A DNA stretch of 64,000 bases from assembly GCA_041740995.1 (NCBI GenBank), contig JBGSKY010000321.1, positions 14,640 through 78,639 of the forward strand. Reading direction: 5' to 3'. Position 1 is the stretch's first letter. Every line of letters starts with the position of its first letter. Position numbers and translations under genes: made by a program. Below are positions 52,460 to 62,445 of the stretch, one piece after another. The DNA comes from JBGSKY01 sp041740995 (lineage in GTDB: Bacteria > Planctomycetota > Planctomycetia > Pirellulales > Pirellulaceae). The notes beneath the pieces were generated by a model. That model was not told the DNA's origin, did not search any database, and was given only the letters and a program-made list of their open reading frames with translations.

Positions 52460-54019
52460 CTACTTTACTGTTTCAATTGATCTGCGATCGTTCGGAACAA
52501 TTTTCCCATCGCGGCCCTTCGCCTCAAATACGATCGATTGAAGTTCGGCTGTAAGTTTTGCGACTATCTCCGGATTTTCGGAAGCAACGTTTCGACTTTC
52601 CGACAGGTCGGTTTCCAAGTTGAATAGCTGAGTTTTCGGTAAGTCCTTGGCGGGTGGAGAATTTGGTTTAGGATCACTCCAGCCGCCAGAATCAGGGCAC
52701 AGGCATAGTTTCCACGGCATCCGCGTAATGGCAAATGAGCCGTTGATCGAATGATGGACCAAAGATTCGCGGGATCCTTTCGGAGCATCGGCTGGTTCGA
52801 GTTGTCCAAGCCAAGAGACACTGTCTGGAGCCTGCGATCCTGTCAGCGAAATGTTCAGCAGATCAGCAAGACTTGCGAGCGTATCTTGTAAACCAATTAT
52901 GCTGGTGCAAGTCGATCCCGCTTTGAATCGAGCAGGCCATCGGACCAAGTAAGGCACACGATGTCCGCCTTCAAAAATATCCGCTTTTGTCCCTCGAAAA
53001 TCGCCGCTGGGATCATGGCCAAATTCGGCCAGCTTCGGATAGTCCGCTTGAGGCGAACAACCATTGTCACTTGTCACGATGAACAAAGTATTGTCAGCAA
53101 GCTCATTGCGATCCAAACAATCTAAGATTTGACCGATAGCTGCGTCGGTCTGCATGACGAAGTCAGCATAAGCGCTGATCTTGCTGGCGCCTTGAAACTC
53201 GAGCGTTGGAACGATAGGTGTGTGCGGTGAAGCAAGTGGTACGTAAGCAAAGAATGGACGTGGTGACGCTTGCGCTTTAGACTGATCGATCCAATCAACC
53301 ACGTTTCGAATAATCTCTGGCAAGACGTTTTGAGCTTCGAAGCCTGCTGACGTCGGCCCGCGCCGCGTTCTTGATTTCACCTTGTCCAGCGACATCGGAA
53401 AATCATCGTCGTGGTCTGGCTGATTAACAACCAGAGCTTGATTAATAAAAGCATAAGGGACCATATCTAACGATGCGCTAATGCCGAAGAAGCGATCGAA
53501 ACCGTGTTGCAAGGGGCCATCGAGAATCGGTTTACTGAAATCGATGTCCCAGCCCGTGGGGCCTGATTCAATCGCGTCATTGAACGCTGGTTTGCCAGAC
53601 TTTCGCTGCCATTGCAAGCCTAAATGCCACTTGCCGAAGCATGCGGTTTGGTAGCCTTTCGTCTGCAGCATGCTGGCAATCGTCAATTGATCGTCAGCGA
53701 TCAAGGGAGGGCTTGTTCCGCCTAGCACGCCGCTGGCCAGCCGAGTTCGCCAATTGTATCGTCCAGTAAGTAACGCGTATCGTGTCGGTGTACAGACCGA
53801 TGAAGACGAATGAGCGTTGGTGAACCGCACGCCTTGATCAGCGATCCGATCCATGACCGGCGTCGCAATTTTACAATCAGGATTGAACGCGCCGACATCT
53901 CCGTAACCGAGATCGTCACAGAGAATCAAAACGACATTAGGATCAGCACTGTGGACCGAGGCCGCAGGGCAAAATGCGATCGCCACTGTCCAAATCAGCG
54001 TATTCATATATTTAAACAT
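52460..54019 (-). CDS. exported sulfatase (arylsulfatase A-like)
   Basis: It is 519 residues from the ATG at 54019 (MFKYMNTLIW), which gives a signal peptide with cleavage near SVHSA. The formylglycine site is SSVCTPTRYALLTG (CxPxR). Metal ligands are LCDDLGYGDVG near the N-terminus and IVTSDNGCSPQ, followed by FRGTKADIFEGGHRVPYLVRWP. These match the S1 sulfatases that remove sulfate esters from polysaccharides in planctomycetes. It needs the formylglycine-generating enzyme encoded elsewhere. The 5' end overlaps the end of the TIM-barrel gene upstream, so they are co-transcribed. Confidence 0.9.
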   Translation of the reverse strand: MFKYMNTLIWTVAIAFCPAASVHSADPNVVLILCDDLGYGDVGAFNPDCKIATPVMDRIADQGVRFTNAHSSSSVCTPTRYALLTGRYNWRTRLASGVLGGTSPPLIADDQLTIASMLQTKGYQTACFGKWHLGLQWQRKSGKPAFNDAIESGPTGWDIDFSKPILDGPLQHGFDRFFGISASLDMVPYAFINQALVVNQPDHDDDFPMSLDKVKSRTRRGPTSAGFEAQNVLPEIIRNVVDWIDQSKAQASPRPFFAYVPLASPHTPIVPTLEFQGASKISAYADFVMQTDAAIGQILDCLDRNELADNTLFIVTSDNGCSPQADYPKLAEFGHDPSGDFRGTKADIFEGGHRVPYLVRWPARFKAGSTCTSIIGLQDTLASLADLLNISLTGSQAPDSVSWLGQLEPADAPKGSRESLVHHSINGSFAITRMPWKLCLCPDSGGWSDPKPNSPPAKDLPKTQLFNLETDLSESRNVASENPEIVAKLTAELQSIVFEAKGRDGKIVPNDRRSIETVK

Positions 54020-54968
54020 TAAACGCATCCGCCTGTCGGTATGCTTCAATTACGGCTCGTTCGCCTGCTTCACCTTTGATGCTGTTGCCGTGTTCCATCC
54101 CAACGACACCTGAAAACCCTTTCACATGAAGATGCCTAAAGACGTTACGGTAATTGATCTCGCCAGTTCCTGGCTCTTTGCGACCAGGATTATCGCCCGA
54201 CTGAAAATAAGCGATCTCGTCCCAGCAGGCATCGATATTGGGAATCAGGTTTCCCTCAGTTATTTGCTGGAAGTAAATGTCAAAGAGGATCTTGCACGAA
54301 GGGCTGTTAACCGCTCGGCAAATTTCATACGCTTGATCGCTCCTCTGCAAAAATACGCCACCGTGATTGGCGTACCAATTCAGTGGTTCGAGAACCATTA
54401 CCAAGTCATGTGGCTCTAAAATTTCGCTGCATCGACGGAGCATATCGATCACATTTGCCGTTTGATAACCAATGGCAAGTCGTGGACCACCGTACTTGTT
54501 CCATTGCGAATCGACATGTTGCTGATCAACTGATCCAGGTACGACGGTCATCCATTTTGCGTTGACGCGTTTGGCGATCCGAACGCATTCTTTCAGCGTA
54601 TCGAGAATAAGCTTTGTCGATTCAGGATCGGGTCGTGTGAAGACTGGTTTATCGAAGCTGCCATAGGCGACGAAAACCCCCATTTTCATCTTCAAGTTAT
54701 CGAGCGTCTGACCAATCTTTTCTTGCAAGTTGACGTCCCGAGCAGGCAATCCATTGTCTTCCCAAGCCGTGAACCCTTGATCGGCGGCGAACTTAATTTG
54801 ATCGATGACGTCACCACCGGCGAGCTTGGCAAACATACCTTCATGAGGTGCGTAGCCAAGCTTAAACGGGTCGCTAGGTTTCTGAGCTAACAAGGGAGTC
54901 GCTCGAAAGTTAATCGCCGCCGCAGCAGTTGCAGCCAGACCAGTGGCTAGCAGGTGTCTTCGTTTCAT
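54012..54968 (-). CDS. sugar phosphate isomerase/epimerase-like TIM barrel, Tat-type leader
   Basis: A 318-residue xylose-isomerase-like TIM barrel resembling hydroxypyruvate isomerase (Hyi). The N-terminus MKRRHLLATGLAATAAAA has the twin-arginine pattern and ends near LLAQ. The barrel contains WMTVVPGSVDQQHV, VMVLEPLNWYANHGG (Glu metal ligand), CKILFDIYFQQITEGNL (Asp), YFQSGDNPGRKEPGTGEINY and GVVGMEHGNSIKG (Glu), as in Hyi. It is first in a two-gene operon with the sulfatase. A periplasmic sugar-isomerising role is likely but unproven. Confidence 0.85.
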   Translation of the reverse strand: MKRRHLLATGLAATAAAAINFRATPLLAQKPSDPFKLGYAPHEGMFAKLAGGDVIDQIKFAADQGFTAWEDNGLPARDVNLQEKIGQTLDNLKMKMGVFVAYGSFDKPVFTRPDPESTKLILDTLKECVRIAKRVNAKWMTVVPGSVDQQHVDSQWNKYGGPRLAIGYQTANVIDMLRRCSEILEPHDLVMVLEPLNWYANHGGVFLQRSDQAYEICRAVNSPSCKILFDIYFQQITEGNLIPNIDACWDEIAYFQSGDNPGRKEPGTGEINYRNVFRHLHVKGFSGVVGMEHGNSIKGEAGERAVIEAYRQADAFNV

Positions 54969-55211
54969 AGCAATTTGCGAAAGATTGGGGAAATGGCAGG
55001 TGACGTGTCCGACCTCAGTTTAGTCAATTGCGAGTTCAAATGGTATCTGCCAACGATATCGCTGGTGCAAACGCCGACTCGAAAAGCTATGTTAATTGAA
55101 GCGAAGTTTACGTCGGCAGGGTCGCTGTTATGATGACAGGTCCAAAATGGAATCTAACGAATAAATAGCACGGAATTTCTTCCTCACAATAGAAACTTCA
55201 CGGTTCGATAT

Positions 55212-56249
55212 ATGCAGCGACGACGACTAGGCACCAGCGGAATTTACGTGTCGGCCATTTGCATGGGTACGATGACTTTCGGCTCGCAATGCGATGAACC
55301 GCTTTCAAAACGCATTATGGACTGCGCATTTGAAGCTGGTATTGATTTCTTTGACGCAGCAGAAATCTATCCGGTCCCACCAGATGAGAAGACCGTCGGC
55401 ATCACCGAAGAGTATGTCGGTCGATGGATGAAAACCAAACCTCGCGAATCGATCATCTTAGCGACGAAGATTACTGGAGCGGGACACGGTTGGTTTATGC
55501 CACCGGTTCGATTTGGCAAAACGTGTCTTGATCGAAGACAAATTATGAACGCAGTTGAAGGCTCGTTACGACGTTTGGAGACGGATTATATCGACCTATA
55601 TCAAACGCATTGGCCAGATCACGGCATGCCTTACGAAGAGACGCTTGACGCGTTTGACAGTTTAATTCGTCAAGGGAAGATTCGCGTCATAGGTTGCAGC
55701 AATGAAACGAGTTGGGGTTTGATGAAAAGCCTTTGGGCGGCAGAGAAATTCAAGTTGCCGCGATACAACACAATCCAAAACAATTTTTCATTGATCAATC
55801 GTCGATGCGAAAGTGAACTGGCCCAAGTGTGTCGCAAAGAAGGCGTCTCGTTGCTGCCTTACTCACCATTAGGTGGCGGCGTTTTATCAGCAAAGTATCA
55901 CACGCCCTATCCGGAAAACGCCCGCTTCACGGGTTACTTAAAAGGTGACGGCGAACGACAGAGAAAAATGGCTCAACGCTTCGTCAATCCGCGAACGGTT
56001 GAAGTCGCCGATCGTGTGGCTGCGATTGCTCGCGACATCAACGTCACACCAAGCACGCTTGCGTTGGCGTGGAGCAAGCAACATGACTTTGTCGCTTCAA
56101 CTATTGTCGGGGCGACTACGGTCGAACAATTGCAGGAGTGCTTGAAGGCTGCCGATCTAGTCCTTGATTTAGAAACGCTGCAAAGAATTGACCGAATCGA
56201 TTTCGACATTCCCAATGCAATGCATGAAGACGGTTTGCGACGACTGTAA
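55212..56249 (+). CDS. aldo/keto reductase (YghZ/Tas-like)
   Basis: A 345-residue aldo/keto reductase. It starts MQRRRLGTSGIYVSAICMGTM. The tetrad is FFDAAEIYPVPPDEKTVG (Asp, Tyr), ILATKITG (Lys), and YQTHWPDHGMPYEETLDAF (His). SKQHDFVASTIVGATTVEQLQEC binds NADP. EIYPVP and the pattern LPYSPLGGGVLS match the Tas/YghZ-like group. A second, less similar reductase is at 51413. It stands 37 bp ahead of moeA on the same strand. The 243-bp gap upstream (54969-55211) has no gene and is shared with the divergent TIM-barrel gene. Confidence 0.88.
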   Translation: MQRRRLGTSGIYVSAICMGTMTFGSQCDEPLSKRIMDCAFEAGIDFFDAAEIYPVPPDEKTVGITEEYVGRWMKTKPRESIILATKITGAGHGWFMPPVRFGKTCLDRRQIMNAVEGSLRRLETDYIDLYQTHWPDHGMPYEETLDAFDSLIRQGKIRVIGCSNETSWGLMKSLWAAEKFKLPRYNTIQNNFSLINRRCESELAQVCRKEGVSLLPYSPLGGGVLSAKYHTPYPENARFTGYLKGDGERQRKMAQRFVNPRTVEVADRVAAIARDINVTPSTLALAWSKQHDFVASTIVGATTVEQLQECLKAADLVLDLETLQRIDRIDFDIPNAMHEDGLRRL

Positions 56250-56286
56250 ACGACGAATGAGATTCGCTGAAGCTAGAGGAGAATAG

Positions 56287-57513
56287 ATGACCAACGCGCC
56301 CATGCTAACGATGATTTGCCCAATCGCCCAAGCCATCGATCGGCTGGCCGCGCGGCTCAATCCGATACGCACTGAGACAGTGGATATCATCGGTTCCGCG
56401 GGCAGATTTTTGGCTTGCGACCTTTTAGCTGACCGCGACCATCCGGCTTGTGACGTATCGGCTATGGATGGTTACGCAATTCGCGTTTCAGATTATAAAC
56501 ACGACAAGTGCTTCCGGATCGCCGGTCAGTGCAGTGCAGGGTTGCCGCCAGTTGAATTGCCGCTTGACCAAGTTGCCAAAATCTTCACGGGCGCGCCATT
56601 GCCGAAAAACGCGGACACGGTTTTAGAGCGAGAGCTTGCCACATCGGACAACGCCTCGCAGGTCCAATTCTCGCTCGCTTCGCAAGCGTTGCAGGCCTGG
56701 CGCGGGGTACGGCGTCAAGGCGAGAATATCCGCGCCGGTGAGATCGTTTTAACCGCATCTACATTGGTGCAAGCGATGCAACTTTCTTCAATGGCGAGCT
56801 TCGCAAGAAATCCAATCACAGTTCATCGCAAATTGCGTGTCAGTGTAATTAGCACAGGCAGTGAGCTGCTTGAGGCAGGCGCGTCGGTGCAACCGTGGCA
56901 GATTCGTGACAGCAATAGCCCGATGCTTAGCTCGATGCTCAGCGCGTTACCGTTCGTAGACTTGATGTCAGTGCAGCGAGTCGCTGATTCTAAAGAAGAA
57001 CTACAAGCGGCTGTCGATCGAGCGATTGCAGTCAGCGACACTGTTTTACTGACCGGTGGTGTTTCGGTGGGCGACTATGATTACGTTCCAGAAGTGCTCA
57101 AGCAAGCTGGCGTAGAAACAATCTTCCATCGTTTGCCGATGCGGCCTGGTAAACCAGTCTTTGGCGGCGTTGGACCAGATGGACAACTAGTTTGCGGGTT
57201 GCCTGGCAATCCGGTGAGCGTTGCAGTGACAGCGCGACGGATTGCAATACCATTGATGTATAGGCTTGCTGGCGGCTCATTTGATTACTTGAATGGCAAT
57301 GCGATGCAGGTCCCGCTGACAAACGTATCGCATGACTTGCCATTGGTTTGGTATCGTCTGGTAAGCCGTCAGTCAGATGGCGCTTGCACGCTGATCGACA
57401 ATCTGGGATCAGGTGATCTGGTCAGCCTTGGAATGAGCGATGGTTTCGTCGAAGTCAGTCCATTTGCTCCGAGTGCGAACGGTTCCTATCGCTTCTTTAC
57501 TTGGGCTATGTAG
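56287..57513 (+). CDS. moeA: molybdopterin molybdenumtransferase
   Basis: Inserts molybdate into adenylylated molybdopterin to form MoCo. The 408-residue protein has the MoeA blocks DRDHPACDVSAMDGYAIR (early), IFTGAPLPKNADTVLERE, GENIRAGEIVL, SVISTGSELLEAG, RDSNSPMLSSML, the conserved TGGVSVGDYDYVPE and RPGKPVFGG, and PGNPVSVAVTAR. A GAGGAGAAT ribosome site lies a few bases ahead of the ATG. Its product is needed by the xanthine dehydrogenase of this window, but no other MoCo gene is close. Confidence 0.93.
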   Translation: MTNAPMLTMICPIAQAIDRLAARLNPIRTETVDIIGSAGRFLACDLLADRDHPACDVSAMDGYAIRVSDYKHDKCFRIAGQCSAGLPPVELPLDQVAKIFTGAPLPKNADTVLERELATSDNASQVQFSLASQALQAWRGVRRQGENIRAGEIVLTASTLVQAMQLSSMASFARNPITVHRKLRVSVISTGSELLEAGASVQPWQIRDSNSPMLSSMLSALPFVDLMSVQRVADSKEELQAAVDRAIAVSDTVLLTGGVSVGDYDYVPEVLKQAGVETIFHRLPMRPGKPVFGGVGPDGQLVCGLPGNPVSVAVTARRIAIPLMYRLAGGSFDYLNGNAMQVPLTNVSHDLPLVWYRLVSRQSDGACTLIDNLGSGDLVSLGMSDGFVEVSPFAPSANGSYRFFTWAM

Positions 57514-57546
57514 AGATTGTAATTTGACACCTGAGCTTACGATGTC

Positions 57547-58281
57547 TTAGTTATCATAACGCTTGGCCAATTCATCGCGGAGTCGAGCGGCCAGCTCGTA
57601 TTGTTCGGTTTTAACCGCGTCGTCCAGTTTCTCTTCAAGTGTCGGTTCTTGGCTGTAATCATGACGGAGTTTGTCTGATAGCTCGCGAAGCCGTGCGACC
57701 ATTTCATCATCGTCGAATGCATCCGCTGCGTCGTGCTCTTCAAAGACAGCACGAATGGACTCTAGTCCATTCGAAATTTCTTCGATTGCTTTAGCGGGTT
57801 GATCGTCATCGAGTGCTGACAACGCAGCGGCCTGTGTTCGATGGAACAGCACAAACGGGCGATATTGTTCATGGCTCATCGTCCAATCTTCATCGGGGGA
57901 ATGATCCCTACAAACATCCATCAGGGCGAGAGTGTGATCGGCGTCGGCAACCGCTCGATAAAACTGTTGCAATCGAAGCCACGAGATGCGGCGATGGTAG
58001 AACTGGACAAATTCTCGATCCGCCTCAAAGCATTGTTCTTCACTCATTTCAAAGCAATCGTCATCGCGCTCGGCTGAAAGCAAGACGCTTAAAAAATCGG
58101 GCATCCCTTCAGGCCGCAAACCATCAGGTCGCCCCAAAGTTTCCATCTGCAAAATCCCAAGATCGACCCGCATCTGAATGACGTCACGACCGTCGCTACC
58201 TTTGACCAACCGGACGCCGAGCATCTGCGGATGAAAAGACCAGTCGCGTAAAAGTTCGTCGAAATGTTTCTTTGTGTTCAT
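57547..58281 (-). CDS. UVR-motif (UvrB/UvrC-like) protein
   Basis: A 244-residue acidic protein (start taken at the ATG at 58281, after TTTGAGCGAC; the frame also starts at 58314). Residues 1-180 are not recognised. The C-terminus (TLEEKLDDAVKTEQYELAARLRDELAKRYDN) is a UVR helical pair as in UvrB, UvrC and McsA. Other parts contain repeated acidic runs (DDCFEMSEEQCFEAD). It is convergent with moeA. Family proteins often act as adaptors (for example McsA with an arginine kinase), but no kinase gene is near, so the role is unknown. The 58282-58612 gap holds no convincing gene. Confidence 0.7.
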   Translation of the reverse strand: MNTKKHFDELLRDWSFHPQMLGVRLVKGSDGRDVIQMRVDLGILQMETLGRPDGLRPEGMPDFLSVLLSAERDDDCFEMSEEQCFEADREFVQFYHRRISWLRLQQFYRAVADADHTLALMDVCRDHSPDEDWTMSHEQYRPFVLFHRTQAAALSALDDDQPAKAIEEISNGLESIRAVFEEHDAADAFDDDEMVARLRELSDKLRHDYSQEPTLEEKLDDAVKTEQYELAARLRDELAKRYDN

Positions 58282-58612
58282 GTCGCTCAAACTTTTCGAT
58301 AGTCGTTTTGACATGTTACTAATCTTTATTTGAAGAGGAGATGGCCGTCGAAAGGATCAGCTGCGTTTCATACATTGGATGGAAAAGCGGCAATTCAGTC
58401 TGTCTGGAAAGCCGTTTGATCACGGATTTGGTTTCCGCCTTGAATGATGTCCCGGAGTTGATTCCAAAACCTGCTCAATTTTCGCGAATTGAAGCCCAAG
58501 GGCTAGTGCACGAATGCGTTAACAGCACAAAAACTGCGAAAAACGCGGGAAAAACGGCATGATTCTAATTGCTTCCCGATTTGACAGTTTGCCCGCAACG
58601 GCTTTTCTTCGA

Positions 58613-61465
58613 TTAATTCTTGTCGTTTTCTAGCCACTCCTTGATGGCAAGATCGACCGCTCCGGCGGCGACGCACAAATTATCAAATTGGGTGACTGCC
58701 GTCGTCAAATCGCCCAGACGGCTCGACTCTTCAATTTTTCCAGCCGCGTTGACAACTTCCTTGGCATCGAAAAGTTGGGCAGCGCTTCGCAGCGAATGGG
58801 CAGCCCGCGTAACAAGTTCTATGTTACCACTCTCAAAACCGCTGGACAGTTGTTCAATTCGCTGTTCGCTTTCACTGGCCAGCGTTTCCAAAAGAACGCG
58901 AAGTTGCTGCGGCTTGCAGCGCAAGCGTCGAAGTGGTGCGGTCGGATCAAGTACCGGTGAAGAATTCTTCTTTCCGATCGATCCATTGCGAGGTTCTTCG
59001 GAGGCAATCGCGGCGGAACCATTGGATGCCGTGGCGAGAAGTTCGTTCGACGATGACTCGTTATTTTGCTCGACGATTCTCGCTGTCACGAATTCTCCAG
59101 ATGTCTTGCTGACGATAACGCGCTGCAAAACCGCGTTTAAATTTTCGACCACAATTGGCTTGTCCAGATAGTCATCCATCCCAGCTTCAATGCAACGATC
59201 GCGATCGCCTTTCATCGCGGCGGCAGTCAAAGCGATAATCGGAATTCTTGGCGAGCCTTCATCAGTGTGCTGTTCTAACTCCAAGTGCCGGATTTTGGCG
59301 GTTGCTTGAATTCCATCCATAATCGGCATCTGAATATCCATCAAGATTGCGTCGAACTGCCCGGTCTGCCAAGCTTCGACGGCAGCCATACCATTTTCGA
59401 CAACTTGTACACGATGTCCTTCTCGTGCTAGCAACCCCAAAGCGACCGCTTGATTGACCGCTCCGTCTTCTGCTAGCAAGAGATTTAACGAGATCGAACT
59501 CGTCGGTTTTCGCTTGGCTCGATCGGTTTGTTCATCGTCCGCATCAATTCCAAGTAGCTCATTGATTGTATCGATCAGCTCTGATTGCAATGCGGGCTTG
59601 TTCAGCACCGCGACGCTGTTTGGCAATTGGTCATGCCAATCGGGTTTCGTACCAGAGGTATAAAGCAAGATCGGCGGCATTGAGCACTCGTCCACCCGCT
59701 TCAGATTCTCAATCAACTGTTCACCGTCCATGGATGGCATCATGTGGTCGGTAATAATTAAGTCAAAAGGCCGACTCTCGGCGCACCGAGATTTAAAATG
59801 AGCGATCGCTTGTGCTCCATTTTCTGCTGTTATCACAGCGAAGCCAACTTTGGTCAGCGTCTCTCGCAAGATCACGCGATTGGTTTGATTGTCATCGACG
59901 ACCAATACCGATTTCCCGGCGTGTTCAACCAGCCTCGTCTTGTCCTTCTGCTGTGTTGCATCCACAGCCCCCAATTTGGCAGTGAAATGAAAAGTCGTTC
60001 CATGACCAAGACTGCTCTCGACCCAAATCTTGCCGCCCATCAAGTCGACAAGCTGAGAAGAAATCGCCAGCCCCAATCCAGTGCCACCATATTTCCTTGT
60101 GGTCGAAGCGTCCGCTTGCGAAAAAGCCGCGAAGATCGATTTTTGTTGTTGCGGCGAAATGCCAATGCCAGTGTCGCGAACCGAAAAATGAATTGTTATT
60201 TCAGGCTCAGTCGGCGGCCCGCTGGCCAATTGCGCGTCGAGCACGACTTCGCCGGAATCGGTGAACTTGATTGCGTTTCCGACCAAGTTGATTATTACCT
60301 GTTGCAGTCGCCCGCAATCGCACAAAGCCATCGTTGGAATTCGCGGATCAATGCGAACAGCGAGCTCCAAATTCTTTTGAGCAGCTCGCAATCCAAGTCC
60401 GCGCATCGTTGTTTCTATGCATCGGCGAATGTCTGTTGAAATCAATTCTAAGTCTAGCTTGCCCGCTTCGATCTTAGAAAAGTCAAGGATATCATTGAGC
60501 AATCGAAGCAACGATTGGGCCGACTGTTGAACCATGTCAACGAAGCCTCGTTGCTGCGTATCAAGCGGTGTATCGCTGAGCAATTCAGCCATGCCGATAA
60601 TGCCGTTCATTGGCGTTCGAATCTCATGACTCATGTTCGCCAAGAACTCGCTCTTGGAACGGTTCGCCCGCTCGGCCGCTTCGGTGGCTGCTTCAAGCGA
60701 GTCTTGGATCTTTTTAATGTCGGTAATGTCGCGTGAAATGCCAAACGTTCCAACAATTTCATTGCTGTCGTTGATCAGCGGCATTTTTGTCGTGGAACAC
60801 CAAGTATCCTCACGATTGGGCCAAGTCTCTCGTTCGATTTTCGAAACGATTGGCTCACTGGTCTCGATAATTTTTAGCTCGTCGGCGCGGGCCTGCTGCG
60901 CATGTTCGACAGTAAAAATATCGGCGTCAGTTTTACCCAAAAAGAGTTTAGGATCTTTCAGTCCAAACTTCTCCGCCATCGAGCGGCTGATCCGCAGAAA
61001 CCGACTGTCACGATCTTTGAAATAAATCGAATCGGGAATATTGTCCAAGAGCGCGTGTAGCAAAGCTCGTTCGTACTTTAATTCGTTTTGCGTCTTCTTC
61101 TGCTCGGTTGCGTCGAAAAACAAAAGTTCGATTCCGAGGATATTGTTGTCCTCGTCCAGCCAAGGGGCCTTGAAGCTCTCGACCCACTTTCGTTGTCCAT
61201 CTACCAACAAGTGCTCTTCCAGGCGGTGAATGACTTCCCCGCTTTGCATGACATGTTGATCATCGGCGCGATACTTTTCGGCTAAGTCGCTTGAAAACAA
61301 ATCAGCATCGCTTTTGCCAAGCATTTGCTCGAGCTGGCAGCAATGCATGTCAAGATATGTTTTGTTCGCATAGACTCGCCGCCCCTCGCGGTCCTTGAGC
61401 AAAAGGCAGAATGGTAGATGATCGACAATCGATTCAAACGAAACAGCCGGCACGTTGATGGCCAT
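58613..61465 (-). CDS. hybrid sensor histidine kinase with two receivers and HPt
   Basis: A 950-residue phosphorelay protein. Domains in order: PAS 1 (about 8-125), PAS 2 (about 130-255), HisKA (FLANMSHEIRTPMNGII, phospho-His 280), HATPase (INLVGNAIKFTDSGE N-box, DTGIGIS, KYGGTGLGLAI), REC 1 (about 525-640, VLVVDDNQTNR and IITDHMMPSMDGEQ), REC 2 (about 665-785, LLLAEDGAVNQ, ILMDIQMPIMDG, DDYLDKPI) and a C-terminal HPt (RAAHSLRSAAQLF). No membrane segment, so it senses a cytoplasmic or small-molecule signal through PAS. The response regulator gene at 61540 is the next gene upstream on the same strand (74-bp gap) and is probably a partner. Confidence 0.9.
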   Translation of the reverse strand: MAINVPAVSFESIVDHLPFCLLLKDREGRRVYANKTYLDMHCCQLEQMLGKSDADLFSSDLAEKYRADDQHVMQSGEVIHRLEEHLLVDGQRKWVESFKAPWLDEDNNILGIELLFFDATEQKKTQNELKYERALLHALLDNIPDSIYFKDRDSRFLRISRSMAEKFGLKDPKLFLGKTDADIFTVEHAQQARADELKIIETSEPIVSKIERETWPNREDTWCSTTKMPLINDSNEIVGTFGISRDITDIKKIQDSLEAATEAAERANRSKSEFLANMSHEIRTPMNGIIGMAELLSDTPLDTQQRGFVDMVQQSAQSLLRLLNDILDFSKIEAGKLDLELISTDIRRCIETTMRGLGLRAAQKNLELAVRIDPRIPTMALCDCGRLQQVIINLVGNAIKFTDSGEVVLDAQLASGPPTEPEITIHFSVRDTGIGISPQQQKSIFAAFSQADASTTRKYGGTGLGLAISSQLVDLMGGKIWVESSLGHGTTFHFTAKLGAVDATQQKDKTRLVEHAGKSVLVVDDNQTNRVILRETLTKVGFAVITAENGAQAIAHFKSRCAESRPFDLIITDHMMPSMDGEQLIENLKRVDECSMPPILLYTSGTKPDWHDQLPNSVAVLNKPALQSELIDTINELLGIDADDEQTDRAKRKPTSSISLNLLLAEDGAVNQAVALGLLAREGHRVQVVENGMAAVEAWQTGQFDAILMDIQMPIMDGIQATAKIRHLELEQHTDEGSPRIPIIALTAAAMKGDRDRCIEAGMDDYLDKPIVVENLNAVLQRVIVSKTSGEFVTARIVEQNNESSSNELLATASNGSAAIASEEPRNGSIGKKNSSPVLDPTAPLRRLRCKPQQLRVLLETLASESEQRIEQLSSGFESGNIELVTRAAHSLRSAAQLFDAKEVVNAAGKIEESSRLGDLTTAVTQFDNLCVAAGAVDLAIKEWLENDKN

Positions 61466-61539
61466 GATAAGATTTCGCCCTGTCCGATGAGATGAGTAGG
61501 AGAGTCAGCCTCGCGGCCGCGACTAGCTCGGATATGCAG

Positions 61540-62445
61540 TTAAGATTTGCGGCAATGCTTGACTAGCGTAATTTGATTACCTGCTGGATTAAATTTGACG
61601 TCGTCCATCATCGCCTGAATCAAAACCAATCCGCGACCACTGGAATCATCGATCGACTTTGGATCGTTTTTGATAGGAATCGAACTAACGTCAAAACCTG
61701 GTCCTTGATCGGTAATAATAAATCGAATTAGCTCTTTGCTCAGAAGGACATCGTATCGGACCTTTCGATCCTTATAAGGTTCTTGGCTTAATCGTTCCGC
61801 AACGATTGGCGGCAGGGCCAGTGCGGAGACATCAAAATCGTCAGCGTCTTGCCACTGATGCGGCGACAATTCCAAATTGCCTCGATAAAGTGCGTTATTG
61901 AGCGCTTCTCGAACTGCGGTGCTGACCCGATGCAGCTCGGTTCCCGAAAGCAATTCCATTCCAGCGGCGATCTGTAGCGGCAAATCGATTGCAGGCCCGA
62001 TAAAACAGGGCTCCGAAGGAAATTCCAAAATGAAATGATTCTGGATCGTGCAGTCGATCATGCGCGCATAAGTTTGATCTGTACGCAAAACTCCAAGCAC
62101 GTCTTCGACCGTCTTGAGCAATAGCGTGTCAAGCATCGATTTTGGAACGTAAGCCGCTGCGCCCTTCTGCAATGCTTCAGCCGCAAGATGCTCCGATCCG
62201 CGTGCCGTCACCAAAACACTTGGAATATGCGGAAAGTCGCTTTGCATTTTGGCAACCAATTCCAAGCCGTTCATGTGCGGCATTTCTAAATCGGTGACTA
62301 CCAACTCGCAAGTATTTTTGTTCAGGCAGTCTATCGCGTGCACTCCATCCTCAGCACAAGTCACCTCATGCCCGGCCGATTCCAAAAGTATGCGCATCTG
62401 CATCGATTGAGTCGCACTGTCTTCGACCAGCAAAATGTTCGGCAT
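61540..62445 (-). CDS. response regulator with C-terminal ATPase (RsbW/HATPase-like) domain
   Basis: A 301-residue protein. REC domain 1-125: ILLVEDSATQS, the phospho-acceptor Asp in LVVTDLEMPHMNG, VLVTARG (Thr) and AYVPKSM (Lys). The C-terminal half has the anti-sigma kinase-like ATPase fold: AVREALNNALYRGNLEL (N-box), FIITDQGPGFDVSSI, DDSSGRGLVLIQAMMDDV. This combination occurs in stress-response phosphatase/kinase switches. It starts the operon ahead of the hybrid kinase gene, so it probably receives phosphate from that relay. The output partner is unknown. Confidence 0.87.
   Translation of the reverse strand: MPNILLVEDSATQSMQMRILLESAGHEVTCAEDGVHAIDCLNKNTCELVVTDLEMPHMNGLELVAKMQSDFPHIPSVLVTARGSEHLAAEALQKGAAAYVPKSMLDTLLLKTVEDVLGVLRTDQTYARMIDCTIQNHFILEFPSEPCFIGPAIDLPLQIAAGMELLSGTELHRVSTAVREALNNALYRGNLELSPHQWQDADDFDVSALALPPIVAERLSQEPYKDRKVRYDVLLSKELIRFIITDQGPGFDVSSIPIKNDPKSIDDSSGRGLVLIQAMMDDVKFNPAGNQITLVKHCRKS

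Noticed and set aside
58341..58562. Forward frame of 73 codons between the UVR protein and the hybrid kinase
   Set aside because: The purine run abuts the ATG with no spacing and the product matches nothing. It is probably leader sequence.
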